Shown here: piece after piece, positions 16,337-22,978 of the stretch
Numbering within the stretch: the first letter of the stretch is position 1
Layout: each line of letters starts with the position of its first letter
DNA from: a virus
Virus record (IMG/VR): IMGVR_UViG_3300022074_000012
Coordinates: 1 to 64,000 of that record
Direction: 5' to 3' (one strand)
Length of the DNA stretch: 64,000 nt
Position numbers and translations under genes: made by a program
The notes under the pieces: model-generated
Told to the model about the DNA's origin: nothing
The model's database searches: none
What the model saw: only the letters and a program-made list of their open reading frames with translations

Positions 16337-16601
16337 ATATTTGGCAATACCACTTATACTGGTTGGATGTACCGCACCAGTTACAGACCCACCTGCTCAT
16401 GCCTTTGAATTAGAAATAGAAGAAACTCATTGGGATCATGTATACAGAGCAATCGAATATATCAAAGCAGGTGAAAGAGAGAAAAAGATGACCGACCCAT
16501 CTGACGCTATAAATAGTGCACTTGCAGAATTTAACTATGGGAGCAATGGTTCCACCGAGTCGGAAGAGTTGTTACAACTTCCGAGTAACGGAAATCAATA
16601 A
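16311..16601 (+). CDS. putative lipoprotein (96 aa)
   Basis: N-terminal signal with lipobox LVGC (C18 after IKYLAIPLILVG), so lipidation and membrane anchoring are predicted. The mature part is acidic and helical (HWDHVYRAIEYIKAGERE) with a Ser/Asn-rich tail. Phage lipoproteins include o-spanins and superinfection-exclusion proteins; no i-spanin partner was identified, so the role is open. Its 3' part overlaps the nuclease gene. Confidence 0.65.
   Translation: MTFTTQMIKYLAIPLILVGCTAPVTDPPAHAFELEIEETHWDHVYRAIEYIKAGEREKKMTDPSDAINSALAEFNYGSNGSTESEELLQLPSNGNQ
16508..16515 (+). promoter_or_regulatory. possible late promoter inside lipoprotein gene
   Basis: Exact TATAAATA within coding sequence, 21 bp before the nuclease start at 16537. 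Chance occurrence cannot be excluded. Confidence 0.4.
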
Positions 16602-17001
16602 GGTAGTCGATGGAGACACTATTGATGTAACAATCGATTTAGGATTCGATCTTTATAAAAAAGAAAGAGTCCGTATAGCGGGAGTCGATACACCTGAGAA
16701 ACGCACCCGTGACTTGGAAGAAAAGGCATTAGGACTTGATGCTACTGAGTGGATGAAAAAAAATTTAGAAGGAGCAATCGATGGAGATGACGAACTTACT
16801 ATACGAACTGAACTTAAAGGCGGGGTTGGTAAGTATGGCCGTTTGCTTGGTTGGTTATATGTTGGTGATGAAGAAATATCACTCAACGAATTGATGATCA
16901 CCGAAGGGTATGCATGGGAGTATGATGGTGGTACAAAACAAAAGAACTTTGAGGAACTACGTGAGATTCGTAGATCACTAGGTACATTAGACGAGAGTTA
17001 A
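16537..17001 (+). CDS. staphylococcal-nuclease-like (thermonuclease family) protein
   Basis: SNase fold: VVDGDTIDVTIDLGF then RVRIAGVDTPE give the classic DGDT...GVDTPE signature with metal-binding Asp and catalytic Arg, followed by GKYGRLLGWLYV. About 154 aa, a lone nuclease domain without an obvious signal peptide. It starts at ATG 16537 or 16546 and overlaps the lipoprotein gene by about 65 bp. Could degrade host nucleic acid or trim RNA. Confidence 0.83.
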   Translation: MGAMVPPSRKSCYNFRVTEINKVVDGDTIDVTIDLGFDLYKKERVRIAGVDTPEKRTRDLEEKALGLDATEWMKKNLEGAIDGDDELTIRTELKGGVGKYGRLLGWLYVGDEEISLNELMITEGYAWEYDGGTKQKNFEELREIRRSLGTLDES

Positions 17002-17002
17002 A

Positions 17003-17239
17003 ATGAAAGAATTTATCGGAACGCAAATCAGTAGATTTTTCAACTCAGGAAAATGGGCATTGAAACTAATCTTTCTTGTTGTAATAGTTGAACTAGGTAT
17101 TGTTGTAGGTGCGATTGCGACTCAAGAACTTGATGAAAATGATAGTAATAACATCAAACATATATTATCGTTAGTTGCTACAAAGTCATTCGCATTATAT
17201 GCTGCTGAGAAAGGAAACCCACAACCAAAAGCAGAATGA
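17003..17239 (+). CDS. small single-pass membrane protein (78 aa)
   Basis: Starts one base after the nuclease stop. Hydrophobic segment near 20-40 (LKLIFLVVIVELGIVVGAI), short acidic linker DENDSN, amphipathic C-terminus. Overlaps the next start by 4 bp. Unassigned; part of a run of small membrane proteins ahead of a structural-type gene. Confidence 0.62.
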   Translation: MKEFIGTQISRFFNSGKWALKLIFLVVIVELGIVVGAIATQELDENDSNNIKHILSLVATKSFALYAAEKGNPQPKAE

Positions 17240-17451
17240 AGAACATCTTTAATATTATGTCAGCAGCATCTTTTGCGGGTGTTGTATTTCTTATTGGTAT
17301 GACTGTCTATGCGAATGTAACTAGACAAGCACGTATTGATGAGAACAGAGAGTATATCAAAAGTGTCATAGAAAAACAAGTTTATCAATCAATACAACTA
17401 ACTATGCCACCAGTGACAGGTAAAGTAAATGTCGGAAATAAAACAAATTAA
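17236..17451 (+). CDS. small single-pass membrane protein (71 aa)
   Basis: Hydrophobic segment near 9-27 (SAASFAGVVFLIGMTVYA), then a helical charged part (RIDENREYIKSVIEKQVY). Overlaps the next gene by 23 bp. No recognised family. The one-membrane-span-plus-coil form is common in phage virion or lysis accessory proteins. Confidence 0.62.
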   Translation: MKNIFNIMSAASFAGVVFLIGMTVYANVTRQARIDENREYIKSVIEKQVYQSIQLTMPPVTGKVNVGNKTN

Positions 17452-18199
17452 TGTTCCAAATATTGTAATACCAAAGTTTGGTACAAATGAGGTATGGTTA
17501 AATGGTGTGCCTTTTGTTCCTAATAATGATCCACCTGTGACATTACAACTTGGGTTTCCAATTGTGGAAATACCTGGTTGCGTCAAGATGCACAAGGACA
17601 ATCAGGATAAGGTTACACGATTACCTTTTGATAAAGATCTTGTAAATCAGGATGAAAAAGGTTCTACAACCTTATGTCCACATGGTGAGTATCCAACGTA
17701 TGATGCGATGGATTATACACCAGAGCAATTAATAATTCAAAGAGAAACACCACCACCTCCTGTTTCACCACCACCAGAAATAGAACCACCAGAACTCCCT
17801 GATACAGGTGATATTGGTGGTAAAGAAGAAGTTGCTTGTCCTGGTCCTGGTCAATTAAGAGTTGGTGATATTACACAATCAGGTGATGAAAGAGTAGTCG
17901 GTCACGAACTGAGTGCAGATAGTAAAACCTGTGTAACCTTATATGAACCAACCACCGCAGTCGAAAAATTTCTTCCCTCTACAAATCAGGCAACAACAAC
18001 ACTTGCAGTCGCAGTGATTGCAACAGCAGGTGCAGCTGCAACACCATTAATATTGAGAGTGGTTAAACCGATATTTACAAAGATATGGAAAACGATACAA
18101 AAAAAATTAGGTAAGAAAGTTGATGTGCCTACCCGTGCAGAAATAAAAGCTAATGAGTATCGTGCGAAGAAGGGTCTACCACCTTTGAAGAAAAAGTAA
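17429..18199 (+). CDS. proline-rich putative virion or membrane protein (256 aa)
   Basis: N-terminal beta-rich domain, a Pro-rich linker (PPPPVSPPPEIEPP, near 112-125), a Cys-containing segment (VACPGPGQLRVG), one transmembrane-like stretch near 193-213 (TLAVAVIATAGAAATPLIL) and a basic C-terminus (KIWKTIQKKLGKK). Possibly a structural or host-envelope-interacting protein. The TAA stop directly abuts the TAA stop of the opposing minus-strand gene (TAATTA palindrome at 18197-18202). Confidence 0.65.
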   Translation: MSEIKQINVPNIVIPKFGTNEVWLNGVPFVPNNDPPVTLQLGFPIVEIPGCVKMHKDNQDKVTRLPFDKDLVNQDEKGSTTLCPHGEYPTYDAMDYTPEQLIIQRETPPPPVSPPPEIEPPELPDTGDIGGKEEVACPGPGQLRVGDITQSGDERVVGHELSADSKTCVTLYEPTTAVEKFLPSTNQATTTLAVAVIATAGAAATPLILRVVKPIFTKIWKTIQKKLGKKVDVPTRAEIKANEYRAKKGLPPLKKK

Positions 18200-18904
18200 T
18201 TAAGGATTACCGATAGATATAGATTTTAGATCACTTGCATCACCAGTTGGTAATGTAGTTGGTAGTGGTTTTTGTTCGATTACATGATTGTGCTCTGCAA
18301 CAACACCTGGTGGATTCACTAATACCACATCAGCACATACCTTATAATATGGTGACTTTGGATGGAACATAATACCAGCTTTCATTAATTCACCACAGTT
18401 CTTTAATCTTGCAATCTCAAAATCTAATCTTTTATTTGCAACTCCTTGCTCCATCAATGCAATGTTTGCTGCTGCTGCCTGTTTACATTGTTCTTGTAAT
18501 GTCTTATCTAATGGTTTCGACCAAGTAGCAGATACACCTAATGATACTGTGCTACTATCTTTCTGACCTGTGCGAACTGGTTTATAATATAATATCTCAC
18601 CTGGATTATCTGGCACATCATCATTATTTGCATCTACGTTATTATATACAGGATCTTGCCAATATTCTTCATAAGGACGTTTGACTGCAATATTACCTGT
18701 TAGAAACGGTGTAACGTTCATGGTAGGACCTTGACACTGTATGCCATTTCCATAAGTATTTGTTATATACGGACCTTGTAAAACCTGTATAGCTTGATTT
18801 GTGACGCTTCCAGAACTGTTTGCCACTGGATTTGCTGTTGCAGAAACACCACCTATGTCACTCGCAAACGTAGGTGTTGCAGTTCCTAATAAACAGATCG
18901 AAAT
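18200..18904 (-). CDS. secreted or periplasmic-type protein, no canonical start codon
   Basis: Third gene of the only minus-strand block. The mature region follows a signal-like stretch SICLLGTATPTFA/SDIGG, so export is predicted. There is no in-frame ATG, GTG or TTG between the far-upstream ATG at 19075 and this stretch. An ATT overlapping the A of the previous gene's TGA (18904) would give a neat coupled start, and CTG at 18907 is an alternative. Other visible features are an acidic segment NVDANNDDVPDNPGE and four Cys. Product about 234 aa. Family unknown; start codon uncertain. Confidence 0.6.
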   Translation of the reverse strand: MSICLLGTATPTFASDIGGVSATANPVANSSGSVTNQAIQVLQGPYITNTYGNGIQCQGPTMNVTPFLTGNIAVKRPYEEYWQDPVYNNVDANNDDVPDNPGEILYYKPVRTGQKDSSTVSLGVSATWSKPLDKTLQEQCKQAAAANIALMEQGVANKRLDFEIARLKNCGELMKAGIMFHPKSPYYKVCADVVLVNPPGVVAEHNHVIEQKPLPTTLPTGDASDLKSISIGNP

Positions 18905-19347
18905 CAGTTTGAGAAGGTGCTTGTTGTATTTGTTACGCTTTGTATAGTTGTTGTGCGATTTATGATTGTATGATTTGAAAGACCTGGTCCAGAATAACTT
19001 TCTGTAAATTGAAAGGCTTCTCCTGGTGTTGTTATTGTAAAGTTTGGTTTGTTGCTTAGATCCAAGTTCGTCCATGTTGAAGTCACTCCATTTAATGTAT
19101 TACTATTTCCTGTTGTATTCGGAGCAGAAATAGTAGTCCCATCGTGGGATATATTTGTACCAGTTATCACATATTGATAACCAGTATCATAATTCATTGA
19201 ATTAATAGTTTCAGTTACGGTAGATGTTGTCTCCGTGTTGCTGGTCATCGAGCCCTGAGTAAAATTAGGAACCACAGGAACAGCATTCGCAGTCCTCGCA
19301 CTCGCAAGGGCAGACACACCCACAACAATCGCAAGTAGTCTCCTCAT
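18904..19347 (-). CDS. secreted Thr/Ser-rich protein (147 aa)
   Basis: Clear signal peptide MRRLLAIVVGVSALASARTANA with an AxA-type cleavage near residue 22. The mature part is rich in Thr, Ser and Asn with repeated TTS/TTT motifs (NTETTSTVTETINS, INRTTTIQSVTNTT), indicating a beta-structured, possibly fibrous surface protein. It lies between two other signal-peptide genes in the same orientation. Curli-like or adhesin-like behaviour is a guess. Confidence 0.68.
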   Translation of the reverse strand: MRRLLAIVVGVSALASARTANAVPVVPNFTQGSMTSNTETTSTVTETINSMNYDTGYQYVITGTNISHDGTTISAPNTTGNSNTLNGVTSTWTNLDLSNKPNFTITTPGEAFQFTESYSGPGLSNHTIINRTTTIQSVTNTTSTFSN

Positions 19348-19353
19348 TTGTCA

Positions 19354-19842
19354 TTAGTTAATTGTCAATTCGTTTACAAACTGTCCAGTAGCCACAGTAC
19401 CTGCGCCACCTGCTGTTACAGTGATAACACCAGCACTTGTAATAGTACCAGCTAATGTATCTTTTGCACCAGAAGCAGTTGATACCTGACTTGAGAAGTT
19501 ACCGACAGCACCTACAGTTGGTGCAGATGTTGGAACTGCGTCTGCTTGAATATAAGAACTCGAAAAGCTGAAAGCTGAACCTGCTGTATCTTGAGTTGCT
19601 GCAATTGTACCTGGACTATAAACACCCGATGTGATAGTTCCTGCAGATACTGTACCTGCTGTTGTACCATCGGTTGTATCAATGTTTGAACCTGATATGG
19701 TAAATGTTGATCCAATCCTATCAACCTGAGTTGCAGCTGCGTTTACACTCAACTGAACACTACTTGATAATTTATGAGTTAGATCTGCCATCGCAGGTGA
19801 ACTAAAACCCGCTAACAATAATATAGGTAATAGTTTTTTCAT
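19354..19842 (-). CDS. secreted Ser/Thr/Gly-rich protein (162 aa)
   Basis: First gene of the minus-strand block. Signal peptide MKKLLPILLLAGFSSPAMA then DLTHKLSSS. The mature region is low-complexity and beta-prone (GTVSAGTITSGVYSPGTIA, AGGAGTVATGQF) with no cysteine, consistent with an extracellular beta-fibre or beta-helix protein. Transcribed from the sigma70-type promoter at 19894-19922. Its function during infection is unknown. Confidence 0.7.
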   Translation of the reverse strand: MKKLLPILLLAGFSSPAMADLTHKLSSSVQLSVNAAATQVDRIGSTFTISGSNIDTTDGTTAGTVSAGTITSGVYSPGTIAATQDTAGSAFSFSSSYIQADAVPTSAPTVGAVGNFSSQVSTASGAKDTLAGTITSAGVITVTAGGAGTVATGQFVNELTIN

Positions 19843-19893
19843 CTGTAAATGTACCTATTGATATAGCTTTATTTAGCGTCCAAATATTTACAT

Positions 19894-19922
19894 ATTATAA
19901 CATTAAATTAAAAGCTTGACAA
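19894..19922 (-). promoter_or_regulatory. sigma70-type promoter for minus-strand trio
   Basis: On the minus strand: TTGTCA (19917-19922), 17-bp spacer, TATAAT (19894-19899). Its -35 overlaps that of the divergent plus-strand promoter, so the two should compete for RNA polymerase. Confidence 0.75.
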
Positions 19923-19944
19923 CTGTATCAACATACACTATAGT
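19916..19944 (+). promoter_or_regulatory. sigma70-type promoter for structured RNA / talC
   Basis: TTGACA (19916-19921), 17-bp spacer, TATAGT (19939-19944). Predicted transcription start near 19951. Confidence 0.8.
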
Positions 19945-19950
19945 ATATTT

Positions 19951-20190
19951 GTTGGACGCAACATAGGGAGTGACTGAATAAACTTACTGGCAACCGCTGG
20001 TTAAGGTGATGAGACACAGGTGGTGCTGCTGCGAAAGCAGAATCGACTTACCAGTCGGGTCTCAGGCAAGAATGTATTTACTCTGTAGTAATGCCCATTC
20101 TTTGTTGGTACACAGGAACCCAACCTCCCCTCTTCTTTTTAAGACCTAAGATGCAACTCATGAGAGTCGGGCAGATGGTCTTCTTTTTTT
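19951..20190 (+). ncRNA. unclassified structured RNA or leader upstream of talC
   Basis: About 240 nt with no convincing ORF between a consensus promoter and an intrinsic terminator. Manual folding gives a closing stem GGGAG (19966-19970) / CTCCC (20125-20129) enclosing AACC/GGTT (19992-20002), TGAGAC/GTCTCA (20010-20064) with two inner hairpins CTGCT/AGCAG (20026-20040) and CGACT/AGTCG (20044-20057), AAGAATG/CATTCTT (20068-20102) containing TTACT/AGTAA, and GTTGG/CCAAC (20104-20124). Local base composition is richer in G+C than surrounding genes. It matches no riboswitch, tmRNA, RNase P or 6S consensus that I can recall. It could be a free small RNA or an attenuating leader for talC. Confidence 0.65.
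20141..20190 (+). terminator. Rho-independent terminator before talC
   Basis: AAGACC (20141-20146) pairs with GGTCTT (20177-20182), with an inner ACTC/GAGT hairpin (20156-20167), followed by C and T7 (20184-20190). It ends 14 bp before the talC ATG, so talC expression would need read-through or antitermination. Confidence 0.7.
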
Positions 20191-20203
20191 ACCTATTAAT
20201 TAA

Positions 20204-20854
20204 ATGAAAATATTTTTAGATACCGCAAACACAACTGAGATACAAGACGGATATAATACAGGACTTATAGATGGGATTACTACCAACCCAACTCTGATTA
20301 TGAAGAGTGGTAGAGATCCAGAAATTGTATATCAAGAACTCATTGACATGGGATTAACTGATGTCAGTATGGAAGTTGTAGGAAATCGAAAAGAGATGTA
20401 TGAAGAGGGTTTAAGACTCTCAGAAAAGTTTGGTAAGTATGCAACAATCAAAGTTCCTTGTACTCCTGATGGTCTTGCAGTTTGTAGAGAACTATCAAGA
20501 CAACTAATCAGAGTCAATGTAACTCTTATCTTCTCAGTTACACAAGCAATACTCTCTGCCAAGGCAGGTGCAACTTATGTGTCACCATTTGTAGGAAGAG
20601 TTGATGACAATTCATTTGGTGGTCTATGTCTGATAAAAGATATTGCAAATACCTATGCAAAACAGAACTGGAAGAGAACAGAAATACTTGCTGCATCCAT
20701 TCGTAATGTGAGAGATGTGGGTCGTGCTTTTGAATATGGTGCGAATATTTGTACGATTCCTCCATCAGTATTCAACAAGATGTATAATCATATTCTTACT
20801 GATAAAGGGTTAGAACTCTTTGAAAATGATTGGAAATCAACACAAAATGTATAG
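20204..20854 (+). CDS. talC: transaldolase, TalC/fructose-6-phosphate-aldolase type
   Basis: Pentose-phosphate pathway enzyme. In infected cyanobacteria phage TalC is thought to redirect carbon toward NADPH and ribose for nucleotide synthesis. The TIM-barrel N-terminus MKIFLDTANTTEI is typical. The Schiff-base Lys is K83 in TIKVPCTPDG, followed by VNVTLIFS and SPFVGRVDD. 216 aa, the usual size of the short TalC subfamily. It is preceded by a structured RNA and terminator, suggesting leader-controlled expression, and followed by another promoter. Confidence 0.95.
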   Translation: MKIFLDTANTTEIQDGYNTGLIDGITTNPTLIMKSGRDPEIVYQELIDMGLTDVSMEVVGNRKEMYEEGLRLSEKFGKYATIKVPCTPDGLAVCRELSRQLIRVNVTLIFSVTQAILSAKAGATYVSPFVGRVDDNSFGGLCLIKDIANTYAKQNWKRTEILAASIRNVRDVGRAFEYGANICTIPPSVFNKMYNHILTDKGLELFENDWKSTQNV

Positions 20855-20855
20855 C

Positions 20856-20884
20856 TTGACACAATTTTGATCCTATGGTACACT
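20856..20884 (+). promoter_or_regulatory. sigma70-type promoter for porin-like gene
   Basis: TTGACA (20856-20861), 17-bp spacer, TACACT (20879-20884), two bases after the talC stop. Start predicted near 20890, giving a leader of about 114 nt. Confidence 0.75.
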
Positions 20885-20889
20885 AAATA

Positions 20890-21003
20890 CCATTACATAA
20901 CGAAGGACTCGAAAGATCGTAACCCTGCGTAGAATGTAAAAATCTTGTCGAAAGATTTTCCATCCGCAGGTTTTTTAATGCCTAGCGAGATACTTTTAAA
21001 AAA
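20890..21003 (+). promoter_or_regulatory. structured 5' leader with psbA-leader-like motif
   Basis: Contains AAGGACTCGAAA (20903-20914) then ATCGTAACCCTG (20916-20927), the same two blocks found in the psbA leader at 61273-61298. It continues as a long hairpin: CCTGCG (20924-20929) / CGCAGG (20965-20970) with inner AAAATCTT/AAGATTTT (20939-20959) and T6 (20971-20976), which has the form of an attenuator. A relation to the PhotoRC-type RNA motifs described upstream of cyanobacterial and cyanophage psbA is possible but not verified. Confidence 0.65.
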
Positions 21004-21363
21004 ATGATTAAATCAACAATCGCTGCAGTAGCAGCATCTCCATTCCTATTCGCAGGTGCAGCATTTGCTGGTCCATACGTTAATTTGGAAGCAACTGGTT
21101 CATACCCTGATGGCACCTACACATCTGGTGGACTAGAAGCAGTAGTTGGATATGAAGGAGCAACAGAAGGAGGAATCGGTTGGTACGTTTCTGGTGGTCC
21201 TACAGTTACTCATACAGAATCTTCTGATGAGTTCGGTGATGTAGAATTCATTGGATACCTTGGTGGTTCTTATGATAAGTTCTACGGAGAAATCTCTGGT
21301 GTAACAACTCCTAGTGACGATATTGACTTCTCTGCTAAAGCAGGTGTTAAGTTCGTTTTCTAA
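21004..21363 (+). CDS. small outer-membrane beta-barrel (porin-like) protein
   Basis: Signal peptide MIKSTIAAVAASPFLFAGAAFA cleaved near residue 22, mature protein beginning GPYVNLEATG. The rest alternates polar and hydrophobic residues with Gly and aromatics (GIGWYVSGGPTVTH, FIGYLGGSYDKFYG) and ends in Phe (AKAGVKFVF), the C-terminal signature of outer-membrane barrels. At 119 aa it would form about eight strands. It probably alters the host outer membrane. Flanked by its own promoter, structured leader and terminator, so it is an independent unit. Confidence 0.78.
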   Translation: MIKSTIAAVAASPFLFAGAAFAGPYVNLEATGSYPDGTYTSGGLEAVVGYEGATEGGIGWYVSGGPTVTHTESSDEFGDVEFIGYLGGSYDKFYGEISGVTTPSDDIDFSAKAGVKFVF

Positions 21364-21382
21364 GTTAAAGTAACGACTTTAC

Positions 21383-21412
21383 AAAGACCTCTACATAGTA
21401 GGGGTCTTTTTT
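21383..21412 (+). terminator. Rho-independent terminator after porin-like gene
   Basis: AAGACC/GGTCTT outer stem (21384-21408) continued by CTAC/GTAG, followed by TTTT. Confidence 0.85.
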
Positions 21413-21417
21413 ATATA

Positions 21418-21561
21418 ATGAATTTACTCAAGCATCCGTTGTTTCAGATCAATATGATATTGGTTTGTGCTCTTGTGTTTATAGAGTTGCTACACGTTAA
21501 CTATCACAGAACAGCACCACCTTGTCCTGTACAGCAAATAGAAATGGAAGATGATTGGTGA
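21418..21561 (+). CDS. small single-pass membrane protein (47 aa)
   Basis: ATG at 21418 just after the terminator. One membrane helix (about 9-28, FQINMILVCALVFIELL), then a short tail with one Cys and an acidic end (EMEDDW). No clear ribosome site. Unassigned. Confidence 0.5.
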   Translation: MNLLKHPLFQINMILVCALVFIELLHVNYHRTAPPCPVQQIEMEDDW

Positions 21562-21589
21562 TATATAGTTGTGATATCATAACAATTAA

Positions 21590-21745
21590 ATGAATCGCAA
21601 AGCAAAATTATTATTAAAGATAGTAGTCCCAGTTGCCATTATGGTTCAACTGACTGCTATCATTGTTTTGTTGAGCAAGGATAAAGCATTTAATTGTAGA
21701 TTGTATGATAAAGGCGCAATAGCTTGTAGACAAATAAAATTGTAA
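21590..21745 (+). CDS. small single-pass membrane protein (51 aa)
   Basis: Basic N-terminus MNRKAKLLLK, hydrophobic helix (IVVPVAIMVQLTAIIVLL) and a tail with two Cys (FNCRLYDKGAIACRQ) that might form a disulfide. The stop overlaps the next ATG by one base, which supports translation. Unassigned. Confidence 0.55.
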   Translation: MNRKAKLLLKIVVPVAIMVQLTAIIVLLSKDKAFNCRLYDKGAIACRQIKL

Positions 21746-22002
21746 TGGAACCAATTAGAATAAGATGCCGCTCCTGTGGAAAGGAGGTAATAGGGGTATC
21801 TGGCAAATCAGTATGTTGTGGTTGCTCAAACATGACAACAGTTTATAATGATCGTATATCCGCAAAGAATATGGATAAGGTTATTATGTTGAGTAACTAT
21901 TCAAATCCTAAATCAAAGAGTCTCTTTACTGGAGATGAATTAGAATGGCAAGAGAAAAGAAACCAACGCAGAGTTCGTAAATTGGACTTTGAGGTCAGGT
22001 AG
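21745..22002 (+). CDS. zinc-ribbon-like small protein (85 aa)
   Basis: CRSCGKE then SVCCGCS form a CxxC...CCxC pattern typical of a zinc ribbon or knuckle, followed by a charged helical C-terminus (DELEWQEKRNQRRVRKLD). It may bind nucleic acid or act as a small regulator. The stop directly abuts the late promoter of the first fibre gene. Confidence 0.65.
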   Translation: MEPIRIRCRSCGKEVIGVSGKSVCCGCSNMTTVYNDRISAKNMDKVIMLSNYSNPKSKSLFTGDELEWQEKRNQRRVRKLDFEVR

Positions 22003-22010
22003 TATAAATA
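22003..22010 (+). promoter_or_regulatory. late promoter of fibre gene 22027
   Basis: Exact TATAAATA abutting the previous TAG stop (22000-22002), 16 bp before the ATG. Confidence 0.8.
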
Positions 22011-22026
22011 ATAAAAAAGTATATTA

Positions 22027-22965
22027 ATGGCTAGTAATCTTCGAGTAGATAGTATAGTTCCAGCAACTGGTGGTAGTGTTTCAATCGGAACAGCAACTGG
22101 TGATGTTACCATACCTGGTAATCTGGGGATAGCTGGTGTGTTGACATATGAAGACGTAACAAATATAGATTCAGTAGGTGTTATAACAGCAAGGGATGGA
22201 CTTCGTGTTACTGGTGTTACCACCATAACTGGTACAGGAGAATATTTACTCCAATTAAATAAATCTGATTCGAGTGCAGTTTATACTCAATTTACAAACA
22301 GCACATCAGGAACTTCAACATCTGATGGTTTTAGAATTGGTATGGATTCTAATGAAGATGGATTAGTATGGCTTAGAGAAGATGGAAATGTAAAATTTGG
22401 AACCGATAATTCAGAGAGACTTCGCATCGGAGGTAATGGTGAAATAGGAATTGGTGGTGCAAACTATGGAACATCAGGTCAAGTATTAACAAGTCAAGGT
22501 TCTGGTTCAGCAGTTCAGTGGGCATCAGCATCAAATCCGACTCTTGCTCACGCATTTGTGTTTATGGATAGTCAATATTTTACAAGTTCAACTACTTTAT
22601 TGGAATTTAATAATAGCACAACCAATGATAAATCTTCGGGAGTAACAATAACTAGAGGAGGAAGTGAAAGATTTACTCCAACAGTTGCAGGTGTATATTT
22701 AGTTCAAGGTATGTTACATTACACTCATGGTAGTGGTGGTACCTATACACCAACTCTATATCTTTACAGAAATGGTAGTTCGTACGCATATACACAAGGT
22801 ATTGTAAATTATAGTGGTGGGCATTATGATTCTTTAAATATACAAGCAATGATGACATTTAATGGAAGTAGTGATTATGTTGATATGCGAGCAAATCATA
22901 ATGCTGGAGGTAACGCCACTATGCAAACTCAATCAACATTCTCTATGTTTAGAGTAGGAGCATAA
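22027..22965 (+). CDS. tail-fibre-like protein with C1q-like C-terminal domain
   Basis: The N-terminal third carries the cyanophage fibre module with LTYEDVTNIDSVGVITARDG and short beta repeats (GNLGIAGV, GLRVTGVTTI). The middle has RLRIGGNGEIGIG-type repeats. The C-terminal ~130 residues (FTPTVAGVYLVQGMLHY, LYLYRNGSS, FSMFRVGA) match the pattern of C1q/TNF-like jelly-roll trimers. A candidate receptor-binding or distal fibre protein, 312 aa. First of the fibre series. Confidence 0.8.
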   Translation: MASNLRVDSIVPATGGSVSIGTATGDVTIPGNLGIAGVLTYEDVTNIDSVGVITARDGLRVTGVTTITGTGEYLLQLNKSDSSAVYTQFTNSTSGTSTSDGFRIGMDSNEDGLVWLREDGNVKFGTDNSERLRIGGNGEIGIGGANYGTSGQVLTSQGSGSAVQWASASNPTLAHAFVFMDSQYFTSSTTLLEFNNSTTNDKSSGVTITRGGSERFTPTVAGVYLVQGMLHYTHGSGGTYTPTLYLYRNGSSYAYTQGIVNYSGGHYDSLNIQAMMTFNGSSDYVDMRANHNAGGNATMQTQSTFSMFRVGA

Positions 22966-22968
22966 ATA
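22961..22968 (+). promoter_or_regulatory. late promoter containing upstream stop codon
   Basis: CATAAATA whose TAA is the stop of the preceding fibre gene, 10 bp before the ATG at 22979. Confidence 0.65.
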
Positions 22969-22978
22969 GTCAAAAAGA

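Noticed and set aside
19966-20020. Resemblance to a SAM-I riboswitch (GGCAACC followed by AAGGTGATGAG)
   Set aside because: The GGCAACC box is present, but the preceding GGGACTGGCCC-like helix and the GGTGCTAATTCC box are missing, and the downstream gene has no link to methionine. Kept only as part of an unclassified RNA.
20091-20207. 38-codon ORF inside the structured RNA, ending on the talC ATG
   Set aside because: It runs through the terminator stem and its T tract (poly-Phe), has no ribosome site, and the base pairing explains the sequence better.
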